A stretch of DNA of 6,695 bases. Origin: Patulibacter sp. Its GTDB lineage: Bacteria; Actinomycetota; Thermoleophilia; Solirubrobacterales; Solirubrobacteraceae. The notes under the pieces were generated by a model that saw nothing but the letters and a program-made list of their open reading frames with translations, searched no databases and was not told the origin of the DNA. The position numbers and the translations under genes were made by a program. The stretch spans positions 1 through 6,695 of the forward strand of contig JAVHXX010000250.1 of the NCBI GenBank assembly GCA_031119595.1. The letters are read 5' to 3'. The number at the start of each line of letters is the position of its first letter. Position 1 is the stretch's first letter. Positions 1 to 6,074 of this stretch are shown one piece after another.

Positions 1-301
1 CGTAAGCCCAAAATTGGACGCTCACCGACCCGAAACCCGGACTCGCGTCGGTGGATTCCGGCCCCATGCCGTGCACGCGCGTGTTGAAGGGGTTGTATTC
101 GTTCCCCGGTGGTCGAACGAGGGCTTGGAAGGAATCCAGGATCACGCCGTCCTTCACGCGGACCGCAGCAATCGAACACAGCGAATCCCGGCGCGGCGTC
201 GCCGTTTCGACGTCTACCGCAACCCAGTCGTGATCCGTCCGCGACGGGACGAGACGGGCCGGAGCGTCAAGCGGTTTCGTCAGGCGGTCGGTCTGGTCCA
301 T
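1..301 (-). CDS. DnaQ-like (DEDD) 3'-5' exonuclease, N-terminal part, cut by window edge
   Basis: Reading the minus strand from ATG at 301 gives 100 codons with no stop before the left edge. Residues 27-34 read VAVDVETA, the Exo I motif of DnaQ-type exonucleases; D30 and E32 would bind the catalytic metal. The order that follows is typical of the family: SLCSIAAVRVKDG (40-52), an LVRPP strand (61-65), PFNTRVHGM (71-79), then a SPGF segment (87-90). The Exo II and III motifs would lie beyond the edge. Such proteins remove nucleotides from 3' ends in proofreading, repair or RNA trimming; a short stand-alone form is as likely as the replicative epsilon subunit. The start is uncertain: in-frame ATGs also occur at 364 and 409, none with a strong ribosome binding site. 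I chose 301 because a GGGAA lies about 9 bases upstream and the sequence before it is AT-richer. Codons such as AAA, CTT, GTA, GCT and ATT are commoner than in neighbouring genes, which may indicate transfer. Confidence 0.8.
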   Translation of the reverse strand, partial: MDQTDRLTKPLDAPARLVPSRTDHDWVAVDVETATPRRDSLCSIAAVRVKDGVILDSFQALVRPPGNEYNPFNTRVHGMGPESTDASPGFGSVSVQFWAY

Positions 302-503
302 TTCGTCACGTTCCCACTCGTCGTCGTTCTCCTCAATGCATTCAAATTCGATGCGGACGGGCATCCACGCGAGGCGCGAGATCGAGACCGCCCGTCCGCG
401 TGACCGCATCGCGGGTCGCCCATCCGGCATCGTCTGCGCGGTGCGCCGCGGTACCAGCCGGGGCGCGGCTCCCCTCCGCACCTTCTCCACCCCGAGGTTC
501 CCC
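302..503. promoter_or_regulatory. Divergent intergenic region between exonuclease and thiolase
   Basis: About 200 bases separate two divergent genes, so promoters for both should lie here. The stretch around 330-355 is clearly AT-richer than its surroundings and is the best place for -10 elements, but I find no convincing -35/-10 pair on either strand. Part of the region (302-409) stays open in the exonuclease frame, so that protein could begin further upstream. Confidence 0.4.
494..497 (+). promoter_or_regulatory. Ribosome binding site of the thiolase
   Basis: GAGG lies 6 bases before ATG 504. It decides the start: the open frame extends up to 336, but the extra N-terminus is arginine-rich and unlike thiolases, whereas ATG 504 gives the normal family N-terminus (MTGVVITSAARTPIG). 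Confidence 0.75.
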
Positions 504-1691
504 ATGACCGGTGTCGTCATCACGTCCGCCGCCCGCACCCCGATCGGCTCCTATGGCAAGGGCTTCAAGGACGTCGCCGCGACCGCCCTCGGCATCACCG
601 CCGCGAAGGCCGCGATCGAGCGTTCGGGGATCACCCCCGAACAGGTCGAGCACACCGTCATCGGCAACGTGATCCACAGCAACACCGACGACATGTACAT
701 GGGCCGCGTCGTGTCGATGGGCGCGGGCGTGCCGCAGGAGACGCCGGCGTTCACGGTGAACCGCCTCTGCGGCTCGGGCGTGCAGTCGATCATCACGGCC
801 GCGATGCACATCCAGACCGGCGACGCGGACGTCGCCCTGGCCGGCGGCGCCGAGTCGATGAGCCAGGCGCCGTACTGGAACCCGACCGGCCGCTGGGGCG
901 CGCGCATGGGCGACACGGGCCAGGTCGACCCGGTCGTCGGTGGCCTCACGGACCCGTTCCGCAAGATCCACATGGGCGTGACCGCGGAGAACCTCTCCGT
1001 GCGCGACACGATCTCCCGCGAGGACCAGGACCTCTTCGCGCTGCGCTCGCACCAGAAGGCCGCGGCAGCCCGCGACGCCGGCAAGTTCAAGGACCAGATC
1101 GCGCCGGTCACGATGAAGACCCGCAAAGGCGAGGTCGTCTTCGACACCGACGAGCACATCCGCGCGGACATCTCCCTCGAGGCGCTCGCCTCCCTCAAGC
1201 CGGCCTTCAAGCGCGAGGACGGCACCGTGACCGCCGGCAACGCCTCGGGCCTCAACGACGCCGGCGCCGCCGTGGTCCTCATGAGCGAGGCGAAGGCCGC
1301 CGAGCTCGGCGCGCCCGTCAAGGCGAAGATCCTCGGCTACGCCATGACCGGCGTGGATCCGAACATCATGGGCATCGGCCCGGTGACGGCCATCCGCAAG
1401 GTGCTGGAGCGCACCGGCGTCGCCCTCGAGGACATCGGCGTGATCGAGCTCAACGAGGCCTTCGCCGCCCAGGCCCTGGCGGTCATGCGCGAGCTCGGCC
1501 TCGCCGACGACGACGCGCGGGTCAACCCGAACGGCGGCGCCATCGCCCTCGGCCACCCGATCGGTGCGTCCGGCACCGCCATCACCGTGAAGTGCCTCGC
1601 CGAGATGGAGGCCACCGGCGAGCGCTACGGCCTCGTCTCGCTCTGCATCGGCGGCGGCCAGGGCATCGCGCTGCTGCTCGAGAAGGCGTAG
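504..1691 (+). CDS. Thiolase, acetyl-CoA C-acetyltransferase
   Basis: A 395-residue thiolase, the normal family length. It condenses two acetyl-CoA to acetoacetyl-CoA or, in reverse, cleaves 3-ketoacyl-CoA; it is cytosolic and serves fatty-acid breakdown, ketone-body, polyhydroxyalkanoate or isoprenoid routes. All active-site elements are present: nucleophile Cys89 in NRLCGSG (86-92), NEAFA (317-321), His351 in the GHPIGASG motif (350-357), and Cys381 in CIGGGQG (381-387). GGAESMS (114-120) and NASGLNDAGAA (246-256) are also conserved thiolase segments. Cys89 sits at the same number as in biosynthetic thiolase of Zoogloea, and the N-terminus aligns with it (established family knowledge). Codon use is strongly GC-ending, like the peptidase and glycosyltransferase genes. 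No beta-oxidation or PHA partner gene is in the window, so the direction in the cell cannot be told; degradative thiolase with broader chain length is the alternative. The gene stands alone, divergent from the exonuclease and convergent with the peptidase. Confidence 0.96.
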   Translation: MTGVVITSAARTPIGSYGKGFKDVAATALGITAAKAAIERSGITPEQVEHTVIGNVIHSNTDDMYMGRVVSMGAGVPQETPAFTVNRLCGSGVQSIITAAMHIQTGDADVALAGGAESMSQAPYWNPTGRWGARMGDTGQVDPVVGGLTDPFRKIHMGVTAENLSVRDTISREDQDLFALRSHQKAAAARDAGKFKDQIAPVTMKTRKGEVVFDTDEHIRADISLEALASLKPAFKREDGTVTAGNASGLNDAGAAVVLMSEAKAAELGAPVKAKILGYAMTGVDPNIMGIGPVTAIRKVLERTGVALEDIGVIELNEAFAAQALAVMRELGLADDDARVNPNGGAIALGHPIGASGTAITVKCLAEMEATGERYGLVSLCIGGGQGIALLLEKA

Positions 1692-1701
1692 GGCGGGGGC
1701 T

Positions 1702-1738
1702 GGGGAGATGGCGGTCGCTTTTCGACCGCCACTTCCCC
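1702..1738. terminator. Hairpin 1 after thiolase, probable bidirectional terminator
   Basis: The 9-bp stem TGGCGGTCG/CGACCGCCA (1709-1717 with 1723-1731, loop CTTTT) extends outward through one mismatch and a G-T pair to GGGGA/TCCCC at 1702-1706 and 1734-1738. It starts 11 bases after the thiolase stop. There is no T-run after the stem, as is common for terminators in high-GC actinobacteria. Confidence 0.6.
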
Positions 1739-1762
1739 CACATCCGCCGCGCCCCGGAGGCT

Positions 1763-1799
1763 GGGGACATCGCGGTCACGTTCCGACCGCCATCTCCCC
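1763..1799. repeat. Hairpin 2, related copy of hairpin 1
   Basis: This is a second hairpin of the same 37-base span, lying 61 bases further on. It has GGGGA/TCTCCCC outer arms and a CGGTC/GACCG inner stem (1773-1777 with 1785-1789), with two mismatches. Its right arm (1784-1799) is the exact reverse complement of the left arm of hairpin 1 (1702-1717), so the two copies can also pair with each other. Confidence 0.6.
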
Positions 1800-1826
1800 C
1801 GCATGCGTCGGGCCGCCCTCGAACGG

Positions 1827-1866
1827 CCGCGGGGCCGCGGCATGCTCCCATGCCACGGCCCCGCGG
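1827..1866. terminator. 18-bp hairpin downstream of the peptidase gene
   Basis: The left arm at 1827-1844 pairs with 1849-1866 over 18 positions with a single C-A mismatch (1838/1855) and a CTCC loop. It lies about 50 bases past the stop codon of the minus-strand peptidase gene and could end its transcript, or act from both sides of the convergent pair. No T-run follows. Confidence 0.6.
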
Positions 1867-1918
1867 GGCTCATCGCGCCCCCTGCTCCGGGACGCGGTGA
1901 AGGTGATCCGAGCCGGGC

Positions 1919-3634
1919 TCAGTGCACGCGGGCGAACCCGCCGCTGCCCTGGAGGCCCTCGGTGGTGGCGGCCTCGTCGGTCGGGTCGAACGGCCCGAAG
2001 TCGGTGTTGCAGGTCTTGCCGACCGGCGGCACCGTGAGGCTGATCAGGTAGTTGTCGACCACGTCGCTGGCGCACTGGCTCGCGAGGTTGTAGGTCGTGT
2101 GGCCGTACTCGTTGACGCCCACGAGCCGCGCGCCGGTGAGGGCCGCCGCGGAGATCTCGTTGGTGTAGTTCGACGACGTGTCGCCGAGCTTGTTGCCGAG
2201 CATCAGGATCGGCGTGGTCGGGCGCGCCGTCCACGGACCGGTGTAGCGGTCGACGTCCGTGGTGACCGGCCAGGAGCCGCACGCCGAGGTCGTGTAGATC
2301 CAGAACGGGCCGAAGCCGGGCACCTCGGTGTCGGCCTGGCGGCCGTACGTCTGGTAGGCCGAACCGCTCGTCGGGTGGGTCGTGTCGGCGCAGACCACGG
2401 CGTTGAACGCGTCGTAGAAGTTGTCGTTGTACGACACGGTCGGGTCGATCGGCTTGTTGCGGTTGCGGAGCAGCACCGCGATGAGCGCCTGGAGGTCGTG
2501 GCTGTTGATCCGGGCCGTGGCGCTCTTGCTCGCCACGTCGACGGTGTTCAGGAAGCCGGCGATGTCCTGCGAGGTGAAGATGCCGAACTGCAGGTCGTCG
2601 AAGATCGACCCGATCACGTCCTGGTAGCTGAGCGTCTGCTCGTCGGGCGTGCCCTGGGCGACGACGACGCCGTTGTTCGCGCGGATGCGCGCGAGCGTGG
2701 CGTTGAACTTCGCGCGCAGCTTGGCGAGCGTGGTGGTCGTCGGGTCGGCGAAGGCGCACGTGGCGGGGTTCGCGACGCAGCCCGTGAGGAACGACGTGAC
2801 CGCCGCGTCCGTGCCGACGTAGCTCTTCATGCGGTAGTCGAGCGGCTGGCTGCCCTCGGCCGTCGTCGTGCCCGTCGTGTACTTCTGCGGGTCGAGGGGG
2901 CTGTCGAGGGCGAGCGCGCGGGTCGTCGTCGGGAACAGCTGCGCGTAGGTCTCGCCGATGATCGAGCCGGCCGAGAACGAGAAGTACGTGAGCTTCGCGT
3001 CGCCGACGGCCTTGCGGAGGAGATCGAGGTCACGGGCGGTGTTCGCGCTCGAGAGGTGCGCGAGCACGCCGGCGGGCGTGCGCTGGCCGCAGCCCTTCGC
3101 ACCCTGCGAGGCCTTGGTGAGGGCCGTCGCCTCCTGCACCGGGTTGATCGGGAAGGTGGGGTTGAGGAGCGACGCAGCCTCGTCGGCCGACGAGGCGCAG
3201 CGAACCGGCAGCGTGGTCGAGCCGGTGCCGCGCGGGTCGAAGCCGATGAGGTCGAAGTGCTGGCGGAGGTTGTCGGTGGCGAGCGTGATCACGCCGCGGC
3301 CGCGGGCGCCCGGGCCGCCGGGGTTCATGAAGACCGAGCCCTGCTTCGGGCCGGTCGCGGGGAGCTTCGACAGCGCGATCTGGATCTTCGTGCCGTTCGG
3401 GTTCCGGTAGTCGAGCGGCACCGTGGCCGTCGCGCACTGGAAGTCGGTGATGTCCGGGAAGCGGTCGGTCAGGGCCGAATCGCAGGCACCCCAGTGGAGG
3501 GTCGGCGTCGGAGCGCCGTTCGTGCCGAGGACGGCGGCGTGCGCCATGCCCGGAAGGGTCGCGGCCACGCCGATGGCCGTGAGCGTGAGTCGTCGCAGCG
3601 CACGGGCGCGGCGGACGGGAAGGGACGTCTTCAC
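1919..3634 (-). CDS. Secreted alpha/beta-hydrolase, tripeptidyl aminopeptidase (SlpD/TAP, S33) family
   Basis: A 571-residue exported hydrolase. Residues 1-33 form a signal peptide: a basic n-region (RRARALRR), a hydrophobic core, and an AHA/AV cleavage site; RRLTLT makes Tat export possible as well as Sec. The mature part has the oxyanion loop NPGGPG (104-109), FDPRGTG (132-138), nucleophile Ser221 in SFSAG (219-223), probable Asp485 in GNKLGD, and His512 in GHTT. The C-terminal segment (about 440-550) fits the TAP-like domain, including the late ..YL..VPP.GKTC..DFGPFDP pattern. Ten cysteines are left after the signal peptide, fitting an extracellular disulfide-bonded enzyme. The family removes short peptides or amino acids from N-termini; the substrate here is unknown, and an esterase or proline iminopeptidase is possible. 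The first Gly of the usual GxSxG elbow is Ser. I chose GTG 3634 because it places the basic n-region at the very start; a GTG at 3703 would add 23 residues ahead of the signal peptide. The Shine-Dalgarno match is weak. Confidence 0.88.
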   Translation of the reverse strand: MKTSLPVRRARALRRLTLTAIGVAATLPGMAHAAVLGTNGAPTPTLHWGACDSALTDRFPDITDFQCATATVPLDYRNPNGTKIQIALSKLPATGPKQGSVFMNPGGPGARGRGVITLATDNLRQHFDLIGFDPRGTGSTTLPVRCASSADEAASLLNPTFPINPVQEATALTKASQGAKGCGQRTPAGVLAHLSSANTARDLDLLRKAVGDAKLTYFSFSAGSIIGETYAQLFPTTTRALALDSPLDPQKYTTGTTTAEGSQPLDYRMKSYVGTDAAVTSFLTGCVANPATCAFADPTTTTLAKLRAKFNATLARIRANNGVVVAQGTPDEQTLSYQDVIGSIFDDLQFGIFTSQDIAGFLNTVDVASKSATARINSHDLQALIAVLLRNRNKPIDPTVSYNDNFYDAFNAVVCADTTHPTSGSAYQTYGRQADTEVPGFGPFWIYTTSACGSWPVTTDVDRYTGPWTARPTTPILMLGNKLGDTSSNYTNEISAAALTGARLVGVNEYGHTTYNLASQCASDVVDNYLISLTVPPVGKTCNTDFGPFDPTDEAATTEGLQGSGGFARVH

Positions 3635-3922
3635 GTTGTGGGGTCTTTCGTCAGACGCGCTGGGCGCCAGGTGGGCGGGACTCCCGGGGGACACGCGGGA
3701 CACCGCGTCAGAGCACCCGTGACCAGGACAGGGCGGTCACGCACCGGATCGTAGTTGATCGGTCAAGGTCCAACCGGTGGTGCACACCGCGTTCACACCA
3801 CCGCCGGACGGCGCGGAATGCGCATTCAGCCCGATTTCCGGTGCGATGCGGCGGCGCGGGCGCTTCCGGGAATTCGTGGCTGCACGCGGCTCCCGCGGGC
3901 GTCGCGTGCGAGCATTCCGCTC
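3635..3922. promoter_or_regulatory. Divergent control region between peptidase and glycosyltransferase
   Basis: This region of about 290 bases must hold promoters for both divergent genes. On the minus strand a TACGAT (3753-3748) with TTGGAC upstream (3773-3768) is a possible promoter for the peptidase, but the 14-base spacing is short. A near-palindrome TTGATCGGTCAA (3755-3766) and an inverted repeat GGTGGTG/CACCACC (3776-3782, 3796-3802) lie in the same region. The frame of the glycosyltransferase is open back to 3755, but codons before 3923 often end in A or T, unlike the gene proper. Confidence 0.45.
3718..3741. promoter_or_regulatory. Candidate operator CGTGACC-N10-GGTCACG
   Basis: A perfect 7-bp inverted repeat with a 10-base spacer, 84 bases upstream of the peptidase start. 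The symmetry and half-site spacing suit a dimeric repressor; no regulator gene is in the window. If the TACGAT element at 3753-3748 is a real -10, the site would overlap the transcription start region of the peptidase gene. Confidence 0.4.
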
Positions 3923-5341
3923 GTGCCGGCCCGCATCGACCACTCGCTCCGCGCGCCGACCGGCCCGGCGGGCGCCGGCGAGAAGCCGACCCCGCGTGCA
4001 GCACGGCGGCCCGCCGACCCCGCCATCTCCGCGACGGTCATCGCCCTCCATCACGGCTACCGGGTCGCCGGCGGTGAGGAGCGGGCGGCCGCGCAGCTCG
4101 CGGACCTCGCGGAGGCGCGACTCGGCGAACGGGTCGCCTGGCTGCGGCGCGACTCGACCCGCATCACCGGCGGCGATGCCGCCCGCGGTCTGATCGCCGG
4201 CGGCATCGGCGCGCGCCAGGTGACCGAAGGGATCGCGGCGTGCGGTGCCGACCTCGTCCACGCGCACAACCTCTTCCCGACGTTCGGCCCCGCCGCGCTG
4301 AGGGCCGCCCGCGACGCCGGCGCCGCCGTGGTCGTGCACCTCCACAACTACCGGCTCGTGTGCGCGGTCGCGACCACCGTGCGCGACGGCCGCGATTGCA
4401 CCGAGTGCCACCGCGGCTGGCCCGTGCCCGGCGTGCGCCACCGCTGCCGCGGCAGCCTTCCCGAGGTGCTGGCGTACGCCGCCGCGCTGCCCCGGTGGCA
4501 GCACGACGTCGTCGACCTCGCCGACGTCGTCGTCGTGCCGAGCAGCGCCGCGCGGTCGCGGCTCGCGCAGCTCGGGCTGCGGCTCCCGGCGGACCGCGTC
4601 CACGTGGTCGGCGGTGTCGCCACCGAGATCGCCACGACCTCGACCGCGAGCACCGGCCGGTTCGCACTCGTGGTCACGCGTCTGGCGCCCGAGAAGGATC
4701 TCCTCACGGCGATCGACGCGTGCCGCCGCGCGCACCTGCCGCTCGTGATCGCCGGCGACGGCCCGGAGCGCGCCGCGCTCGAGGCGTACGCGGGCCCACC
4801 GTCGGTGCGGCCGGTGGCGCCGCCGCCGGTGCGGCACGTCCCGTACGGCGGTCCGCCGAGCAAGCCGCCGCCGAAGCAGCGCCTCGTGAGCGCGGAGGAT
4901 CCGTTCGAGATCCTCGGCGACGAGGTCGTCCTCGAGCTCGACACGCCGCCCGTGATGCGCGGCAACACGATCTTCGTCGGGCGCGTCGGCGACCGCGCCC
5001 TCGCGGCGCTGCGCCGCGGCGCCCGGGTCGGCCTCACGCCGTCGGTCGCCCACGAGACCTTCGGTCTCTCCGCCTTGGAGTCAATGAGCGCGGCCCTCCC
5101 CACGATCGGGTCCGCGGTCGGCGCCCTGCCGGAGCTCCTCGGTGACGACCGCGTGGTCCCGCCGGGCGACCCCGCCGCCCTCGCGGCCCGCATCACCGAG
5201 TTCGCCGGCAGCGACGCCGCGGGCGCCGCCGCCGCCGCCCGCGCCCGAGACCTCGCGGGCCCGGACCACGTCGCCACCCGACTCGCCGCCGCCTACGCCG
5301 CCGCCCGAGAACGAGCAGCAGCCCGACGCGCCTACCGCTGA
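3923..5341 (+). CDS. GT-B fold glycosyltransferase (GT4-like) with internal insertion
   Basis: 472 residues from GTG 3923. It would move a sugar from a nucleotide-sugar to a membrane or polysaccharide acceptor at the cytosolic face. The N-terminal acceptor domain shows HHGYRVAGGEE (43-53), VHAHN (112-116), HLHNYRL (139-145) and the cysteine pattern C159, C162, C175 seen in many GT4 members. PSSAARSRL (206-214) and VVGG mark the domain linker. The donor domain has RLAPEKD (253-259), GDGPE (278-282), FVGRV (351-355) and the E-x7-E signature at Glu378 and Glu386 (HETFGLSALES). GDGPE and FVGRV are normally only about 20-25 residues apart; here a proline-rich segment of about 58 residues (291-348) lies between them. 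No membrane segment or signal peptide is seen. The start is uncertain: ATG 3818 or TTG 3755 would add 35 or 56 residues, but codon use becomes gene-like only after 3923. The sugar and pathway are unknown; no other glycan gene is in the window. Confidence 0.85.
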   Translation: MPARIDHSLRAPTGPAGAGEKPTPRAARRPADPAISATVIALHHGYRVAGGEERAAAQLADLAEARLGERVAWLRRDSTRITGGDAARGLIAGGIGARQVTEGIAACGADLVHAHNLFPTFGPAALRAARDAGAAVVVHLHNYRLVCAVATTVRDGRDCTECHRGWPVPGVRHRCRGSLPEVLAYAAALPRWQHDVVDLADVVVVPSSAARSRLAQLGLRLPADRVHVVGGVATEIATTSTASTGRFALVVTRLAPEKDLLTAIDACRRAHLPLVIAGDGPERAALEAYAGPPSVRPVAPPPVRHVPYGGPPSKPPPKQRLVSAEDPFEILGDEVVLELDTPPVMRGNTIFVGRVGDRALAALRRGARVGLTPSVAHETFGLSALESMSAALPTIGSAVGALPELLGDDRVVPPGDPAALAARITEFAGSDAAGAAAAARARDLAGPDHVATRLAAAYAAARERAAARRAYR

Positions 5342-5355
5342 ACCCCCGCCCACAC

Positions 5356-5414
5356 CAGCGCCCGTCCCTCAGCCCGCCGACGCTCCACACCCACCACAGC
5401 GCGCGTCCCTCAGC
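5356..5414. repeat. Imperfect direct repeat just after the glycosyltransferase
   Basis: The 18-base units at 5356-5373 and 5397-5414 (CAGCGCSCGTCCCTCAGC) differ at one base and are 41 bases apart. Further partial echoes of the CGACGC...CCACCA part follow near 5443. This suggests a decayed tandem duplication. Confidence 0.5.
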
Positions 5415-5501
5415 AGAACGCGTCCCCAGCGCCCGCCAAGGGTCGACGCCCACCACCAACGCCTGGGCCGCAGCGTCCCGGCGCGGCGTCGCACGGAGGT
5501 C

Positions 5502-5612
5502 GGTGGCGGGGGTGGGGCCCCGGGGCGGTTCAGCGACCGAATGTACGGTTCTGGCCGCCAGGCCATAACCGGACAGGCGGGCCCGCAGCCCAGGGGCCCC
5601 ACCCCCGCCACC
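5502..5612. repeat. Perfect 20-bp inverted repeat enclosing a smaller hairpin
   Basis: 5502-5521 is the exact reverse complement of 5593-5612, with 71 bases between them. Within this lies a second stem: CGGTT/AACCG (5546-5550, 5567-5571) continuing through one C-T mismatch into TGGCC/GGCCA (5552-5556, 5561-5565) with loop GCCA. The whole would fold as a long GC-rich stem with a branched head. It lies 160 bases after the glycosyltransferase stop. It could be a terminator, a structured RNA, or the ends of a very small mobile element; no flanking target duplication is evident. Confidence 0.6.
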
Positions 5613-5662
5613 GGCCGGACCGAGCCAGCCACCCCACCAGGAACGACCCGGCCCAGAACGCA

Positions 5663-5827
5663 GCAAGGGCGACCCTTGCGAGCCGCCCTTGCGCGTCCTT
5701 GCCCTCCGAGGCAAGAGCTTGGTGTTTCCGCTTGGTGAGAGCGGAAATCCCTGTCCGATCCGTCAATCGGTCGATGGGACCGTTGACATGAGCGGCATTG
5801 GACGTCCGTCCGATCGAAGGTTCGGAC
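5663..5827. other. Series of five short hairpins, possible structured RNA
   Basis: Consecutive stems are: GCAAGGG/CCCTTGC (5663-5669, 5673-5679, loop CGA); CTTGCC/GGCAAG (5698-5703, 5710-5715); TTTCCGCT/AGCGGAAA (5725-5732, 5740-5747); GTCAAtCGGTC/GACCGTTGAC (5762-5772, 5778-5787, one bulged T); and GTCCGA/TCGGAC (5808-5813, 5822-5827). CCTTGC recurs at 5674, 5687 and 5697, so the first left arm has alternative partners. I recognise no tRNA, tmRNA, RNase P RNA or SRP RNA consensus. The strand of any transcript is unknown. Confidence 0.35.
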
Positions 5828-6009
5828 ATCGTCACATGAGGGTCGGCGGGAGGGCGCCGGTTCGGGCCGGCGCATGCCGTCGAATGTCCTGCTCCCTCCG
5901 GACTGGACGGGCCGCGATCAGCGGCGCTGACCGCTCTGGACGCGTCGGGGGACTCGCCGTGTGGTCGCCGATATCGCGCCGGAGATCCGCGGCGGGCGGC
6001 GAGGGTTTA

Positions 6010-6048
6010 GGCCGTCTTCGGCCGGGCCCGACCCGCCCGACCCGAAGA
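6010..6048 (-). terminator. Overlapping hairpins downstream of the small Pro/Ala-rich gene
   Basis: GGCCG/CGGCC (6010-6014, 6019-6023) forms a compact stem. An alternative and mutually exclusive stem pairs TCTTCGG (6015-6021) with CCGAAGA (6042-6048). They lie 27-65 bases after the stop codon of the minus-strand gene; read on that strand, the short stem is followed by TAAACCC, not a true U-run. A role as terminator is inferred. Confidence 0.4.
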
Positions 6049-6074
6049 TCCAAGCGAGATCGGTGCCACGCGGC

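Larger units (their letters stand above)
5342..6074. other. Long non-coding stretch rich in inverted repeats
   Basis: About 730 bases without a convincing gene. The open frames here are arginine- or proline-rich shadows, and none combines gene-like codon use with a ribosome binding site. 5342-5500 is C-rich with an imperfect direct repeat. 5502-5612 is a 20-bp inverted repeat enclosing a smaller hairpin. 5663-5827 holds five short hairpins in a row and is less GC-rich than the genes. 5830-6000 shows nothing I can name. A hairpin pair near 6010-6048 probably ends the minus-strand gene on the right. Confidence 0.6.

Noticed and set aside
342..1556. A 404-codon minus-strand frame opposite the thiolase
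   Set aside because: His/Asp/Arg/Ala/Gly-rich composition typical of antisense frames in GC-rich genes.
1922..3754. A 610-codon open frame on the plus strand opposite the peptidase gene
   Set aside because: Its product is made mostly of Arg, Val, Glu, Ala and Gly with no domain; it is the antisense shadow of a GC-rich gene with a clear protein family.
3737..5053. A 438-codon open frame on the minus strand opposite the glycosyltransferase
   Set aside because: Arg/Asp/Ala/Gly-rich antisense shadow; no start site and no motif, whereas the plus strand encodes a recognisable GT-B enzyme.
5342..5480. Possible CRISPR array from repeated C-rich units
   Set aside because: Only two good copies, with no regular spacer length and no cas genes nearby.
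5717..5755. A GCTTGGTGAGAGCGG stretch resembling a tRNA D-arm
   Set aside because: No acceptor stem, anticodon arm or T-arm in the right places.
5783..5788. Perfect TTGACA on the plus strand as a -35 box
   Set aside because: No -10-like hexamer 16-19 bases downstream, and the bases are part of a hairpin arm.
5530..5835. A 101-codon minus-strand frame with a stretch like a membrane segment (RVALAAFWAGSFLVGWLA)
   Set aside because: No ribosome binding site, mixed codon use, and it runs through several hairpins and one arm region of the inverted repeat; the hydrophobic stretch alone is not enough.
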